This document shows positions 24,337-32,885 of a stretch of DNA of 64,000 nt, piece after piece. Every line of letters begins with the position of its first letter. Position 1 is the first letter of the stretch. The notes under the pieces are model-generated. The model worked only from the letters and a program-made list of their open reading frames with translations, searched no databases and was not told the origin of the DNA. The stretch lies in assembly GCA_025359945.1 (NCBI GenBank), contig JANYDD010000031.1:124001-188000 (forward strand), written 5' to 3'. The DNA comes from Bdellovibrio sp. (GTDB lineage: Bacteria; Bdellovibrionota; Bdellovibrionia; Bdellovibrionales; Bdellovibrionaceae). A program made the translations under genes and the position numbers.

Positions 24337-26356
24337 TTGGAAATCTCACTTCGAAGTTGGCGCCAGAACCTTCACCCGGATTCTGCGGAATTAAATTGAG
24401 CTGCCCGCCCATCTTTTGCACGATCTGCCTAGACAAACTAAGACCCAAACCCGTCCCCTGACCGTCGGATTTGGTGGTGAAAAAGGGTTCAAAAATTTTC
24501 TCCTGTAAGTGTGCCGGAACTCCGGGGCCGGTGTCTTGAATGCGTAAAATAACCTGCTGGTCTTCCCTTGAGAAAAAACTTTGGATGGTCAACCTGCCGG
24601 ATTCTTTCATCGCCTGGCAGGCATTCTGGACTAAATTGTAAACGACCTGTTGAATCAAAATCGAATCCCCGCGAAAAAAAAGTCCATTTGTTTTTAGGTC
24701 AATTTGATAACGATGATCCAACAAATTTGATTTTAAAAAGGGCAAAGTTCGCTGGACAATATCATCAAGCTCTAGCATAGAATCTTGGCCCGAGGACCCT
24801 AGACTAAAATCCATTAAATTTTTAATAATGTCTTTGCATCGAGCGCTGGCTTTCTCAATTTCTTTTAAATCTTGAACTAATTCTGGCTTGTTTTGGTTTT
24901 GCGATTGAAGGACCTGAGCTAGCGCGATCAATCCGGCAATGGGATTATTAAGCTCGTGCGACAAATTTCCCGCCATTTTTCCCATCTGACTTAGTTTTTC
25001 GGTTTGTAGAAACTTAATCTGCAAATCTTTTTGCGCCGTCATATCTACATATCGGTTTAAGAAAGACGACACTTGTCCAGATTCTGATAAAATGGGGTAC
25101 GACTGAACTTCATAAATTTTATTTTTAATTTTCACGACAGACACTTCGGTCTTTGCCGAATCCAGCGATTTTTCGACGGGGCAACCCAAACAAATTTGGT
25201 CTTTCTGAGCGAATATTTTAAAACAAGGGTAGGTCGTAAAATTTTCGGAAAACAAATTATTAGCTCGCAAAACTTGATACGTCGGATCCAAAATCGCTAA
25301 CGGGTCTTTGAAGCTATCAAAAGTCTGCTCCCACTGTTGAGCGGTTTTTTTTAGTTCTTCCTCCAGAAAAATCTTCTCAAAGGCCAATTGAATGACTTTT
25401 TGCCGTTCGATAAAATGGTCCTGCAAAAAAACAGGATTTTGCAACAAAGGTTCCGTTTCAATCAACAGGCAGGCCCGAACCAGCGAATTTTGAATTTGAA
25501 AAATCTCGATGGGCATAAAGGGCCGCGCCAAAGCATTAGCTAACTGAGTTCGTAAAAAATTTTTATCAGTAAACCAACGTTCAATTTGCTGAGGCGTAGT
25601 TTTAAACGATTTTTTTGATTCTGCCTGTGTTTGTGCATCAATCAAGTAAACTTCATTGGGATGCCCAGAGAAAATTAAAAAAGGTTCATTTTTTAGGTGA
25701 AGCTTGTGAAATTCTTTTCTAATTTGGTCGATAAATTCTTCAAATGAAAGTGTGGTGGAAAGTTCTTTAATAAACCGAATCAGCTGTCGAACTAAATTCA
25801 GTTTTTTATCTTCTTCTTCTTTGGATACTTTAATGGACGATGTCCTTTCGTCGACGATCTTTTCTAGATCCTGGTTTAACAAAGCCAGCTCTTGAAGTTG
25901 CCGCTTAGACTCCTGAAATAAAAAATTCTCTCGGTCAAGTTCTCGTTGGTAGTGAATTTCTAAGTTCATTTGCGCCAGTGTTTCTTTGGACTCAAAAGGG
26001 TAGGCCACCAAGTGCGCGGTTTTAAGCTCGTTCACAGCAGTTGCGATCAGACCTGGGTCCCAGACCCGTGCCGACACAAAAAGAAGACTTCGCGAAAAAT
26101 CAGAAGTGCTTTGTTGTCGCATTGATATCAGTTGTTGCAGCTGATCTTTTTTTAACCAGCTTAAATCAACAATGGTCACATCGGCTTTCAGTGCGGGCCA
26201 TTCCTGAATGAACTGGGCGAATTGACTGAGATGAGTGACCCTAATTTGAGGTTCAAAAATCGAAATTTCTTTAGGATCAAACGAAAATAAAACTAGGTGC
26301 GGAAGGGCCTTGTTATCAAGGTTGACTCTCTGATTTTTCTGCACTGACTCCGGCAT
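24323..26356 (-). CDS. Multi-domain sensor histidine kinase with cysteine-bearing PAS domain
   Basis: 677 residues, soluble. About 1-130 looks like a degenerate receiver (strand VTIVDLSWLKK at the phospho-site position, no clear acidic pocket). A coiled coil follows (about 135-185), then a GAF-like region (about 190-330). The PAS domain (about 340-455) carries CFKIF and CLGCP, a Cys-x(n)-CxxC cluster seen in delta-type sensor kinases and possibly a redox or metal site. HisKA has His in GNLSHELNNPIAGLI. HATPase has LVQNACQAM, DTGPGVP, FFTTK and [11 protein letters not shown]. The start follows AGGAAG and overlaps the upstream gene by 41 bases. Confidence 0.92.
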   Translation of the reverse strand: MPESVQKNQRVNLDNKALPHLVLFSFDPKEISIFEPQIRVTHLSQFAQFIQEWPALKADVTIVDLSWLKKDQLQQLISMRQQSTSDFSRSLLFVSARVWDPGLIATAVNELKTAHLVAYPFESKETLAQMNLEIHYQRELDRENFLFQESKRQLQELALLNQDLEKIVDERTSSIKVSKEEEDKKLNLVRQLIRFIKELSTTLSFEEFIDQIRKEFHKLHLKNEPFLIFSGHPNEVYLIDAQTQAESKKSFKTTPQQIERWFTDKNFLRTQLANALARPFMPIEIFQIQNSLVRACLLIETEPLLQNPVFLQDHFIERQKVIQLAFEKIFLEEELKKTAQQWEQTFDSFKDPLAILDPTYQVLRANNLFSENFTTYPCFKIFAQKDQICLGCPVEKSLDSAKTEVSVVKIKNKIYEVQSYPILSESGQVSSFLNRYVDMTAQKDLQIKFLQTEKLSQMGKMAGNLSHELNNPIAGLIALAQVLQSQNQNKPELVQDLKEIEKASARCKDIIKNLMDFSLGSSGQDSMLELDDIVQRTLPFLKSNLLDHRYQIDLKTNGLFFRGDSILIQQVVYNLVQNACQAMKESGRLTIQSFFSREDQQVILRIQDTGPGVPAHLQEKIFEPFFTTKSDGQGTGLGLSLSRQIVQKMGGQLNLIPQNPGEGSGANFEVRFPIVRQ

Positions 26357-26936
26357 GGATTCTTCCTAGGGTCTCGTTCCATTTTTGCAGACCATGTGCT
26401 AGATCGTACTCCAGAATTTCAGAAAGCAGAACAAAATCTTTCTTTTCGAAGGCTGCTAAAAGTTGTTGGATGGTTTCGGTCATATGAAGACTATTCGACG
26501 CCCAAAAGGTTTTAGTCTCGAGATCTTGAATCAGTGTTTTTTCGATCGCCATCAAACAGTCGGTTAACGATGAACAAGAATCCACTAGATCAACAAAATT
26601 TTTAAGCTGCCCTTCAGGGCCGTCAAATTTCATTTTTTTAGATAAGCTATCCACTTGCACAATTAAAAAGGGAAGCTCGTGCAACCAACCTTCAATAACG
26701 GCTGGCAACAGCTGATCCGGGGCTTCGGCCAGAACTTCTAGTTGATTGATGTCGGACACTTTTAGGTCTGAAAATTCGACTTCTTGCTTTTCATTCAGAC
26801 TTAACCCGTTCAGTTTAAACTGACAGACAACCAAACCATCTTGCTCGAATTTTTTTTCGAGTTCACGCTTAAGCCCACCAAAAGAAGGCGAAGAAAATTC
26901 ATTCTTGAGTTCTTCCTGAGAGAATATTGCTTTCAT
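26316..26936 (-). CDS. Helical protein of unknown function
   Basis: 206 residues from ATG 26936, which follows AGGAG; a TTG one codon upstream is less likely. No signal peptide. An N-terminal beta-like part (about 30-65) precedes a long helical part, resembling in general shape a small chaperone or adaptor. It overlaps both the glycosyltransferase gene upstream (38 bases) and the kinase gene downstream (41 bases). Its place between glycosyltransferases and a signalling pair suggests a link, but no motif supports one. Confidence 0.7.
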   Translation of the reverse strand: MKAIFSQEELKNEFSSPSFGGLKRELEKKFEQDGLVVCQFKLNGLSLNEKQEVEFSDLKVSDINQLEVLAEAPDQLLPAVIEGWLHELPFLIVQVDSLSKKMKFDGPEGQLKNFVDLVDSCSSLTDCLMAIEKTLIQDLETKTFWASNSLHMTETIQQLLAAFEKKDFVLLSEILEYDLAHGLQKWNETLGRIHAGVSAEKSESQP

Positions 26937-28371
26937 CAAGCACTCCTGGCGTTTCGGCGGTTTCAGACCAATGGTACTTCGTTAAATAATTCTGCAGTTG
27001 CTGGTGTCGCTTGAAGGTCTCGGCCAAAAGTTTCAACAGCTGATCAAAGTCCGTTGGCGCAATTCGAGATCTTTCGGTCATCAGCCAGTCCGTAATCGGG
27101 CTTAAACTGGGAACAATCTGAGAAATTTTACCAAAAGCTGCATCAGCGGCGTCAAGCAGATGTTTGTGATTGTCCAGGTCGGTTTGATTTTTTATTTGAG
27201 CCAAAAACTCTAGAACCATATCGTTCACCATTTGAAGCTTTTCAATTCCTTCTAGTGCCGTTGGCGACAGCGGAACCACATGTGGCAATTGAAAGTATAA
27301 CGAACAGATTAAACTCCAGGCTTCGTCCTCTTCACTAGAAGTTAGGCCATGATACGCATTGGTTTCTGGATCAATGGAATAACACTTTATCCCTGGTACC
27401 AAATTGAGCGCGCATTTTTTTATTTCAGAGACAACTTCTTCCAAATCCACCGCACCCTGAGCGCGATAAACTATCGAACCTGGCGCTTTCGGTCCAGACT
27501 CCCAGAAACGCACGCTTGAGAAGCTTAAATTAAAAGATTTCTTTTGCAAAAGATTCGCCACCTGCAACAAAGAGCTATCAGGCCCGATAAAAAGATCGGC
27601 TCCGTCAATGATTTGAAAAACATCATCCAAATTAGTCTCTCCGACTAAAACTCTTAACCTTGAATTTAGCCGTGGGTGCTGTGGCAACGACTTGATCACT
27701 TCTCTTTCGGTTCCCAAAACCACCAGCTGCTGGGGAACTTGGTCCAGTAATTTCTCGACAAAACTTCCCCATTCTTTCGCTGAGAGATTTTTTTGCGATT
27801 GGCTAGCGCCGATATGCAAAGCAAAATAAGCCTGGAATTGATAGGGCGACGGGGCAAGCCGCTGATAGTAAAAATCCGATGGAGTTAGTTCGACCTGAAG
27901 AAAGTTGGCGTAAAATTCAATCATGTGAATGCGATTCCATTTATGGATTCCCATCTGAGCGTAAAAATAAGCGCTCCAGTCATCGTTAAATTGCAAAGAT
28001 AAATCAGGATGCCGCGACAAGCCCCGACATTGAGCGACCCTAAGGTATCCTGCAATGGATGCCGAAAGCGGCGAAAAAGTCAGGTTAATCAATTGATCAA
28101 AATTTTGTCCTTGAAGGTCGCTCAGGAAACTTTTTAAAGTTTTCAGAACGGGCTGAAAATTTTTAGTAACGATAAATTCTTCGACGCAGCTTTCGGTGGG
28201 AAGCGGATGAATGGTGACCGGAAATCCCAGTCCTGCAAACGCACCTTGAAATTTCTTTCGAGTCAAAAAATGTATTTCTGCTGCCGGATGCAAACGTGCA
28301 AAGGCTCGAAGCGCCGGCCACGATTGATAAATATCACCTATTCGGGCTAGACTGATGATTAAAATTTTCAT
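26899..28371 (-). CDS. GT9-family (heptosyltransferase-like) glycosyltransferase, copy B
   Basis: 490 residues from ATG 28371, which follows AGGAG; a TTG upstream is the alternative. It has a GT-B fold of the ADP-heptose:LPS heptosyltransferase family. The N-terminal Rossmann start MKILIISLARIGDIYQSWPAL and the GT9 nucleotide-sugar region (LHIGASQSQKNLSAKEWG and later IDGADLFIGPDSSLLQVANLL) are clear. About 130 extra C-terminal residues are helical and not part of the family core. The target could be LPS, but the context favours a protein or flagellar target. Confidence 0.85.
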   Translation of the reverse strand: MKILIISLARIGDIYQSWPALRAFARLHPAAEIHFLTRKKFQGAFAGLGFPVTIHPLPTESCVEEFIVTKNFQPVLKTLKSFLSDLQGQNFDQLINLTFSPLSASIAGYLRVAQCRGLSRHPDLSLQFNDDWSAYFYAQMGIHKWNRIHMIEFYANFLQVELTPSDFYYQRLAPSPYQFQAYFALHIGASQSQKNLSAKEWGSFVEKLLDQVPQQLVVLGTEREVIKSLPQHPRLNSRLRVLVGETNLDDVFQIIDGADLFIGPDSSLLQVANLLQKKSFNLSFSSVRFWESGPKAPGSIVYRAQGAVDLEEVVSEIKKCALNLVPGIKCYSIDPETNAYHGLTSSEEDEAWSLICSLYFQLPHVVPLSPTALEGIEKLQMVNDMVLEFLAQIKNQTDLDNHKHLLDAADAAFGKISQIVPSLSPITDWLMTERSRIAPTDFDQLLKLLAETFKRHQQLQNYLTKYHWSETAETPGVLDESNILSGRTQE

Positions 28372-28519
28372 GAGGTATCTGCTCCTGCGCAAGTTCGGTT
28401 AAAATTTTTAAAGCCAGTAGATCTTGAAGATCAGGATTTTCTGATTTCAAAATGGCCGTCGTCTGAATTTGAAGTTCGCTGACCAGCTGACGCATGTATT
28501 TTTCTAAATCGATAGCCAT
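28334..28519 (-). CDS. 61-residue helical protein between two glycosyltransferases
   Basis: I chose ATG 28519 because of a good AAGGA site eight bases upstream. The product is acidic and helical (DLEKYMRQLVSELQIQTTAIL, then LQDLLALKILTELAQEQIP). The gene overlaps both flanking glycosyltransferase genes (16 and 38 bases), so it is translated with them. Possibly an adaptor or stabilising peptide; no family recognised. Confidence 0.6.
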   Translation of the reverse strand: MAIDLEKYMRQLVSELQIQTTAILKSENPDLQDLLALKILTELAQEQIPHENFNHQSSPNR

Positions 28520-29880
28520 GAGATTTCCTTTCCAACAAGGTTCAGATGCGATTGCAATGAGTTGGACAATTGCCCAATTAGTGATTCTTGCAATTGAAGC
28601 CTGGATTCCCACGAGCTGCCTTGAAAGTCTGATGCTTTTTGAAAAACTTGAAATGCTTGAATCCAGGTTTGGTTAAAATTGTGATTTTGTCGCGTTTGAA
28701 GCCCATCTAGATCTTTTTGAAGATCCTGGATCATATCATGGCACTGTTGGTGCGATAGTGAAAGATCCAAAAGGTCTTTAGCGTCGATAGGTTTTTCATC
28801 CAAAAAGTGGGCCCAAGTTCTTTGTGCCAGTTTTTGTTGTAAGACCGAATTTGCACTGGCGTTGGTCTCGCGAAGAAAAAACTCACCCTGATTGCTTTCG
28901 ACAACAAATAAATTAAAACCAGCTCGCGGTCGATTCAAAGTCTGATTTAAAATAAAGCTTTCGATCGCCAAGACTAAATCTGCCCTTGAAAAACTTTGCT
29001 CGCACAAATGCGATGCCTTGGGACACGTTTGATGATGATCGCAAGGGTAACAGGACACCGTCGACGTCATCACTTGGGATTCCAACAAGTATGGCGCAGA
29101 TTTCATGGCATTTGCACTGCCTAAAAAAATTCCAAAAGTAGGTACCTTTTTCTTGGCCGCAAGATGTAGCACACTAGTGTCCAAGCTCACCAAGGCATCA
29201 AATTGATCGATCCGCGATTCTAAGGTCGGCCAATCCCAGCTGACAATTTTTTCATCAGGAAACATTTGCTCGCATTTTTCTTTATCTTCGGGCGCAGTTA
29301 AAATGGAAATTTCAAGATGAGGTTGGCGATGGAAAAGTTCCTTGATCATTTGACGCCATTCAGTAAGCTCCATATTTTTCTTGGGGTCACTGCTGGTGAC
29401 TTGAAAAAGAATTTTTCGCTTGATCCTAGTTTGCATCGCAGCCATTAGCATTGGAGGATTTTTACCCGCGGCTCTGGCAATCAATGACAGCCCGTGAAAA
29501 ACTGGCGACGCCTGCGCTCCCAAATACAGATCTAAATATGGAAGCCAGGGATTTTTTTCATGGGACGCAGAATCCTGCACAAGGCTTACGACCGCTCTGG
29601 ACAGATGGGTGTGCGAGGCATCGATCACGCGATCAAATCCTAATTTTTTAAGGAATTGAATTTCACGCTCAAGCACAACGAAGGCGTGCATCCAGTTGTA
29701 ATTTTTTTCCACCAAAATTTTTTGCAGTCTTCTGCGAGAAAAAAAATACATTCGCGGGTGATGTTTCAGCTGCGGATAAAAAAGATCATTAACTAAAAAA
29801 TGCGTGTTTTCATCTTCAAACGCCTGTTGATGTTGAATAAAATCACCCAGTCGAAGTAAGGACAAAACCAGCGTCTTCAT
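28504..29880 (-). CDS. GT9-family (heptosyltransferase-like) glycosyltransferase, copy A
   Basis: 458 residues. Start MKTLVLSLLRLGDFIQ, central FQVTSSDPKKNMELTEWRQMI, and the acceptor-side motif LVSLDTSVLHLAAKKKVPTFGIFLG are GT9 features. It carries a short cysteine cluster (CYPCDHHQTCPKASHLC, about 278-294) and a helical C-terminal extension of about 140 residues. ATGA overlap with the Maf-like gene upstream. It is paired with copy B, suggesting two sequential sugar transfers. Confidence 0.85.
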   Translation of the reverse strand: MKTLVLSLLRLGDFIQHQQAFEDENTHFLVNDLFYPQLKHHPRMYFFSRRRLQKILVEKNYNWMHAFVVLEREIQFLKKLGFDRVIDASHTHLSRAVVSLVQDSASHEKNPWLPYLDLYLGAQASPVFHGLSLIARAAGKNPPMLMAAMQTRIKRKILFQVTSSDPKKNMELTEWRQMIKELFHRQPHLEISILTAPEDKEKCEQMFPDEKIVSWDWPTLESRIDQFDALVSLDTSVLHLAAKKKVPTFGIFLGSANAMKSAPYLLESQVMTSTVSCYPCDHHQTCPKASHLCEQSFSRADLVLAIESFILNQTLNRPRAGFNLFVVESNQGEFFLRETNASANSVLQQKLAQRTWAHFLDEKPIDAKDLLDLSLSHQQCHDMIQDLQKDLDGLQTRQNHNFNQTWIQAFQVFQKASDFQGSSWESRLQLQESLIGQLSNSLQSHLNLVGKEISWLSI

Positions 29881-30518
29881 TGCGTTAGCTCTTTCAGAAT
29901 TTTAAAATAAAAATCTTCTCGAGATTTATTTTGGTGAAGTAAAATACTTTTTAATTGAAAATCTTCAGAAGACAAAAGTGTCGGTGCGCTGGCCAAAAAA
30001 GAATCTAATTCCAACATTTTTAGATTTCGTGCGACCGTCCTTGATTCGCTGGCTTTTAAACCAGCTAGACTAAGCCACAATTGGAAATATTGCTTTTCAA
30101 AAAGTGCCCATGCGGGCTTAAATGGCATGACAATATAGTCTAAATCCTGCGCGCTCTTAACTCGTGATGAAAATTGAAAATCGGGTTTAATCGCAATAAT
30201 TTCTACCGACGCAGGGATTGAATTTACACTTAAAGTGTCGCGAATTGTCTGTTGATCAAACTCAAGAACCGTAATTTTCTTCCACAAATTGGCTTGCGCT
30301 GCTGCAATAACATGATGGGCAGCTCCCAACCCCAGAATGTAAGCCTGCTTTGAAACTGACTGGGTTTGATCTTTGTTATCTTTGTTATCTTTGTTATCTT
30401 TGTGATCCTTGTGATCCGTAAATTCAAGTTTTACAAATGGCGCAAGCCAGGTCTGGGCTTCGCGAGCAGGATCCCTTGGCGAACACAACAGACGACCCTT
30501 CCTATTCATAAAAGTCAT
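29877..30518 (-). CDS. Rossmann-type protein resembling the N-terminal domain of Maf (motility accessory factor)
   Basis: 213 residues. After a short N-terminal part there is a low-complexity DHKDHKDNKDN linker (about 36-51) encoded by 9-base tandem repeats. A nucleotide-binding fold follows, beginning YILGLGAAHHVIAAAQ and KKITVLEFD. The Gly-Leu-Gly loop followed by an acidic strand end matches SAM-dependent methyltransferases and the N-terminal domain of Maf proteins, which glycosylate flagellin. The large catalytic MptE-like domain of full Maf is absent. ATGA overlaps on both sides. Confidence 0.6.
   Translation of the reverse strand: MTFMNRKGRLLCSPRDPAREAQTWLAPFVKLEFTDHKDHKDNKDNKDNKDQTQSVSKQAYILGLGAAHHVIAAAQANLWKKITVLEFDQQTIRDTLSVNSIPASVEIIAIKPDFQFSSRVKSAQDLDYIVMPFKPAWALFEKQYFQLWLSLAGLKASESRTVARNLKMLELDSFLASAPTLLSSEDFQLKSILLHQNKSREDFYFKILKELTQ
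30371..30415. repeat. Five 9-base tandem repeats inside the Maf-like gene
   Basis: Five consecutive copies of CTTTGTTAT with small variations (last two CTTTGTGAT and CCTTGTGAT). A unit of nine keeps the reading frame, so copy-number changes would only lengthen or shorten the Asp-His/Asn-Lys linker. Confidence 0.85.
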
Positions 30519-31465
30519 GTCAGACCCAGCATCTGTTGGACGCGTTGAAGTTCTGGATCCCGAGGCCGAAACAGAAGTTCCTTTTCAAGCTCGACGCGGG
30601 CCAAATCTGATTGGTGAGTTAAATGATAAAGCTGAATCATTACCAGATTTATATCACCATCGTCCCAAACGATTTTTTGATAAGCTTCACAAGCATTCAG
30701 TACCCGTTCGTAGACTCTTTCAGTCACGCCAATTTGAATGTACATCTGCAGCGCCGTTTTGTTTCTTGGACAAATTTCCAGAGCTTGTTGAAGATGCGCT
30801 AGGCACAAATTCAAATCGTGTTCATGATGCGAAATTAGTGCTAAACCCACCCACGCCTTGTCATTATTTGAATTAAGATGAATCGCCTTTTGAAAGTTTT
30901 CACGGGCCATGACGAAATTGTTTTTCTGAATTTCCAGTGTGCCTAAATTCACCCACAAATGGTCAGAATCGGCGTTCAAAGTCAGCGCCTTATGATAAAA
31001 TTCTTCCGAGGATTCGAAATCTTTTTCTTTAAGAAAAATATTACCCAAATTTTTATAAATTTCAAAAAGCTCGGGGGGATTAAAAGGCATTTGATTGATT
31101 GCAAAAAAATAGGCTTCTTTTGCGGGCTGATCTTGATGGTGTATGTAGAGGTCGTGGGCCCAAGCAATTAGATCGTTGATCTGGGGATTATTCTCGGCCA
31201 AATATTTCAGAACGGAGGTTCGTTCGTTTTTGAGGTTTAGCTTTTCCATGACTTCAGAAAGTAAATAATAAAGTTCACGGCGGTGTGATTTATCCTGCAA
31301 GGCCTTGAGTAGAAGTTGAAGGCCCAACGCGTACTCTTGATTTTTGATTAACGTTTTCGCATTAAAGATTAAAACGGAAAGGTGATCTTCTTTTTTCGGA
31401 CTGGAATTTTGGCTTTGGTTCTTAGGCTCGTGGATGGCATCTGGACTAAAATCTATAGATTGCAT
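30515..31465 (-). CDS. TPR-repeat protein heading the glycosyltransferase operon
   Basis: 316 residues with about seven tetratricopeptide repeats (for example AYFFAINQMPFNPPELFEI, YHKALTLNADSDHLWVNLGTLE, FQKAIHLNSNNDKAWVGLALIS). There is no signal peptide. TPR proteins often feed substrates to glycosyltransferases. The start follows GCGAGG, and a sigma-54 promoter lies about 36 bases upstream. ATGA overlap with the Maf-like gene. Confidence 0.85.
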   Translation of the reverse strand: MQSIDFSPDAIHEPKNQSQNSSPKKEDHLSVLIFNAKTLIKNQEYALGLQLLLKALQDKSHRRELYYLLSEVMEKLNLKNERTSVLKYLAENNPQINDLIAWAHDLYIHHQDQPAKEAYFFAINQMPFNPPELFEIYKNLGNIFLKEKDFESSEEFYHKALTLNADSDHLWVNLGTLEIQKNNFVMARENFQKAIHLNSNNDKAWVGLALISHHEHDLNLCLAHLQQALEICPRNKTALQMYIQIGVTERVYERVLNACEAYQKIVWDDGDINLVMIQLYHLTHQSDLARVELEKELLFRPRDPELQRVQQMLGLT

Positions 31466-31500
31466 ATCAGAAAACCTCGCTGTTACTTAAATGGTAAGAC

Positions 31501-31516
31501 AGCAAGAGAAATGCCA
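31501..31516 (-). promoter_or_regulatory. Sigma-54 promoter of the TPR/glycosyltransferase operon
   Basis: Minus strand TGGCATTTCTCTTGCT. The -24 GG and -12 GC are exactly ten bases apart, and 10 of the 11 specified positions of TGGCAC-N5-TTGCW match. The predicted transcription start near 31489 leaves a 24-base leader before ATG 31465. Confidence 0.8.
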
Positions 31517-31622
31517 ACGCCCGAGATGAATTCAAATGCGTGCAGACGTGAAAGGTCCAGACAAAAAAATGACGAGCGCTTTTGCTTTTAGCAAAAATCC
31601 CGTCAAAACCAAAACGTAGAGC

Positions 31623-32813
31623 TTAGTCTAGCGCCAGTTTTTTCAGATCATCCAATTTTTGTTGGACGTCCAAAGGAATTCGCGTGCCGGAACTTCCAGT
31701 GTAACCCATATAAAGCGATTCTTCGAGTTTTTGATAGCACTTCTTAGCCCAGGCGCTGTGGGCAGTTTGGCGAATACAAGACTCGTAATAATTTTCATGA
31801 AGATTAAATATTGAAAGGTCACGAACGGATTCGTAAGAAACTCCGACCATGTATAAAGCTTCGCCCAAATTATTGGCATCTAACTTTTGTGCCAAAATCG
31901 CGTGAAGGTCTGAAAGTGCGCGCATAAAATAAACGTCTCCACCACGATCGCCCAAACCCTGCTGAAGATCCCGACCTTTTTGAACTAAAATTTTTGCCCG
32001 TTTCATTTTCTCAGCAGTATTTTTTGGCGCTTTTGCTTTTTTTTCGCTCTTCCACTCTTTGATGGCCTTGTTCCAACTTTGTGCGCTTTGTTTCAGATAA
32101 AATGGCGTCTGTGAGGAATCCAGAATTTTTTGAATCACTTTCAACGACAGTTCGGGATCTTTTAAAAACTTAATGGTGATCGAAAGACTGTAGCGGACGG
32201 CCTTGTCTAAGTCCATCAGCAAAAAATCTTTCGGTTTTGAAATCACCATTTCAAACTGCGCCAAAGCAGGCTGAAATTGGCGAGTCGCTAACAAGAACTC
32301 TCCCCGCTCGATGGCTTTCATATTCTTTAACGTTGATTCTATTTCTGGCGAATTAAATTCTGGACCTTGGTTGGTGCGGGTATGGCATTCTATGCAATAG
32401 GAAGTGGCATTGATCAATAAATAGCGGGCGTATTCTTTCTTCGAAGCCGTAAAACTTTCTTGGGCGCGCTTTAAATCATCGGTGAAACCATTCGAAAGAA
32501 ATCGCAGACTAGGATCAGACCGAATCATCATCGAATGGTTGGCCAATTGTTTCGAGGCTTCAGTTAAATTGGACAATGAGGTTTTAATTTTTTCTTCGTT
32601 GCCAGACTGACTAAATTTTTCCGAATTCAAGACCAACGGAAAAATTTCAACCAAGTTATTTTTGAACGACTGCATCGAGTGTTGAAAGCTTGCAGGGGTA
32701 GGATCGGCGTTCTTTTTGGCCGAATGGGTGTCTTCCGATTTGGAATGGCAGCTGGCTAAAAACAAAAATCCGCAACCTAAAAGCAATTTGAACGAAGACG
32801 GAAATGATTCCAT
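31623..32813 (-). CDS. Lipoprotein with one c-type heme motif (cytochrome c'-like)
   Basis: 396 residues. Signal peptide with lipobox LASC (Cys22). An N-terminal helical bundle (about 45-150) ends with the heme-attachment motif Cys140-Ile-Glu-Cys143-His144, the layout of cytochrome c'/c556 domains where CXXCH lies in the last helix. The remaining 240 residues are helical and TPR-like. The start follows AGGAGA. It lies between flagellar chaperone genes and the glycosylation operon on the same strand. Electron transfer, gas sensing or a structural heme are all possible. Confidence 0.8.
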   Translation of the reverse strand: MESFPSSFKLLLGCGFLFLASCHSKSEDTHSAKKNADPTPASFQHSMQSFKNNLVEIFPLVLNSEKFSQSGNEEKIKTSLSNLTEASKQLANHSMMIRSDPSLRFLSNGFTDDLKRAQESFTASKKEYARYLLINATSYCIECHTRTNQGPEFNSPEIESTLKNMKAIERGEFLLATRQFQPALAQFEMVISKPKDFLLMDLDKAVRYSLSITIKFLKDPELSLKVIQKILDSSQTPFYLKQSAQSWNKAIKEWKSEKKAKAPKNTAEKMKRAKILVQKGRDLQQGLGDRGGDVYFMRALSDLHAILAQKLDANNLGEALYMVGVSYESVRDLSIFNLHENYYESCIRQTAHSAWAKKCYQKLEESLYMGYTGSSGTRIPLDVQQKLDDLKKLALD

Positions 32814-32885
32814 GAAATCTTTCTCCTGTTGCCAAGAGCGTGAGATTATTCGTGGTTTTCGTCAATCCTTTTGTTTGCGATTCAG

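Noticed and set aside
30371-30415. Possible CRISPR-like repeat
   Set aside because: Units are nine bases, contiguous and within a coding frame; there are no spacers or cas genes.
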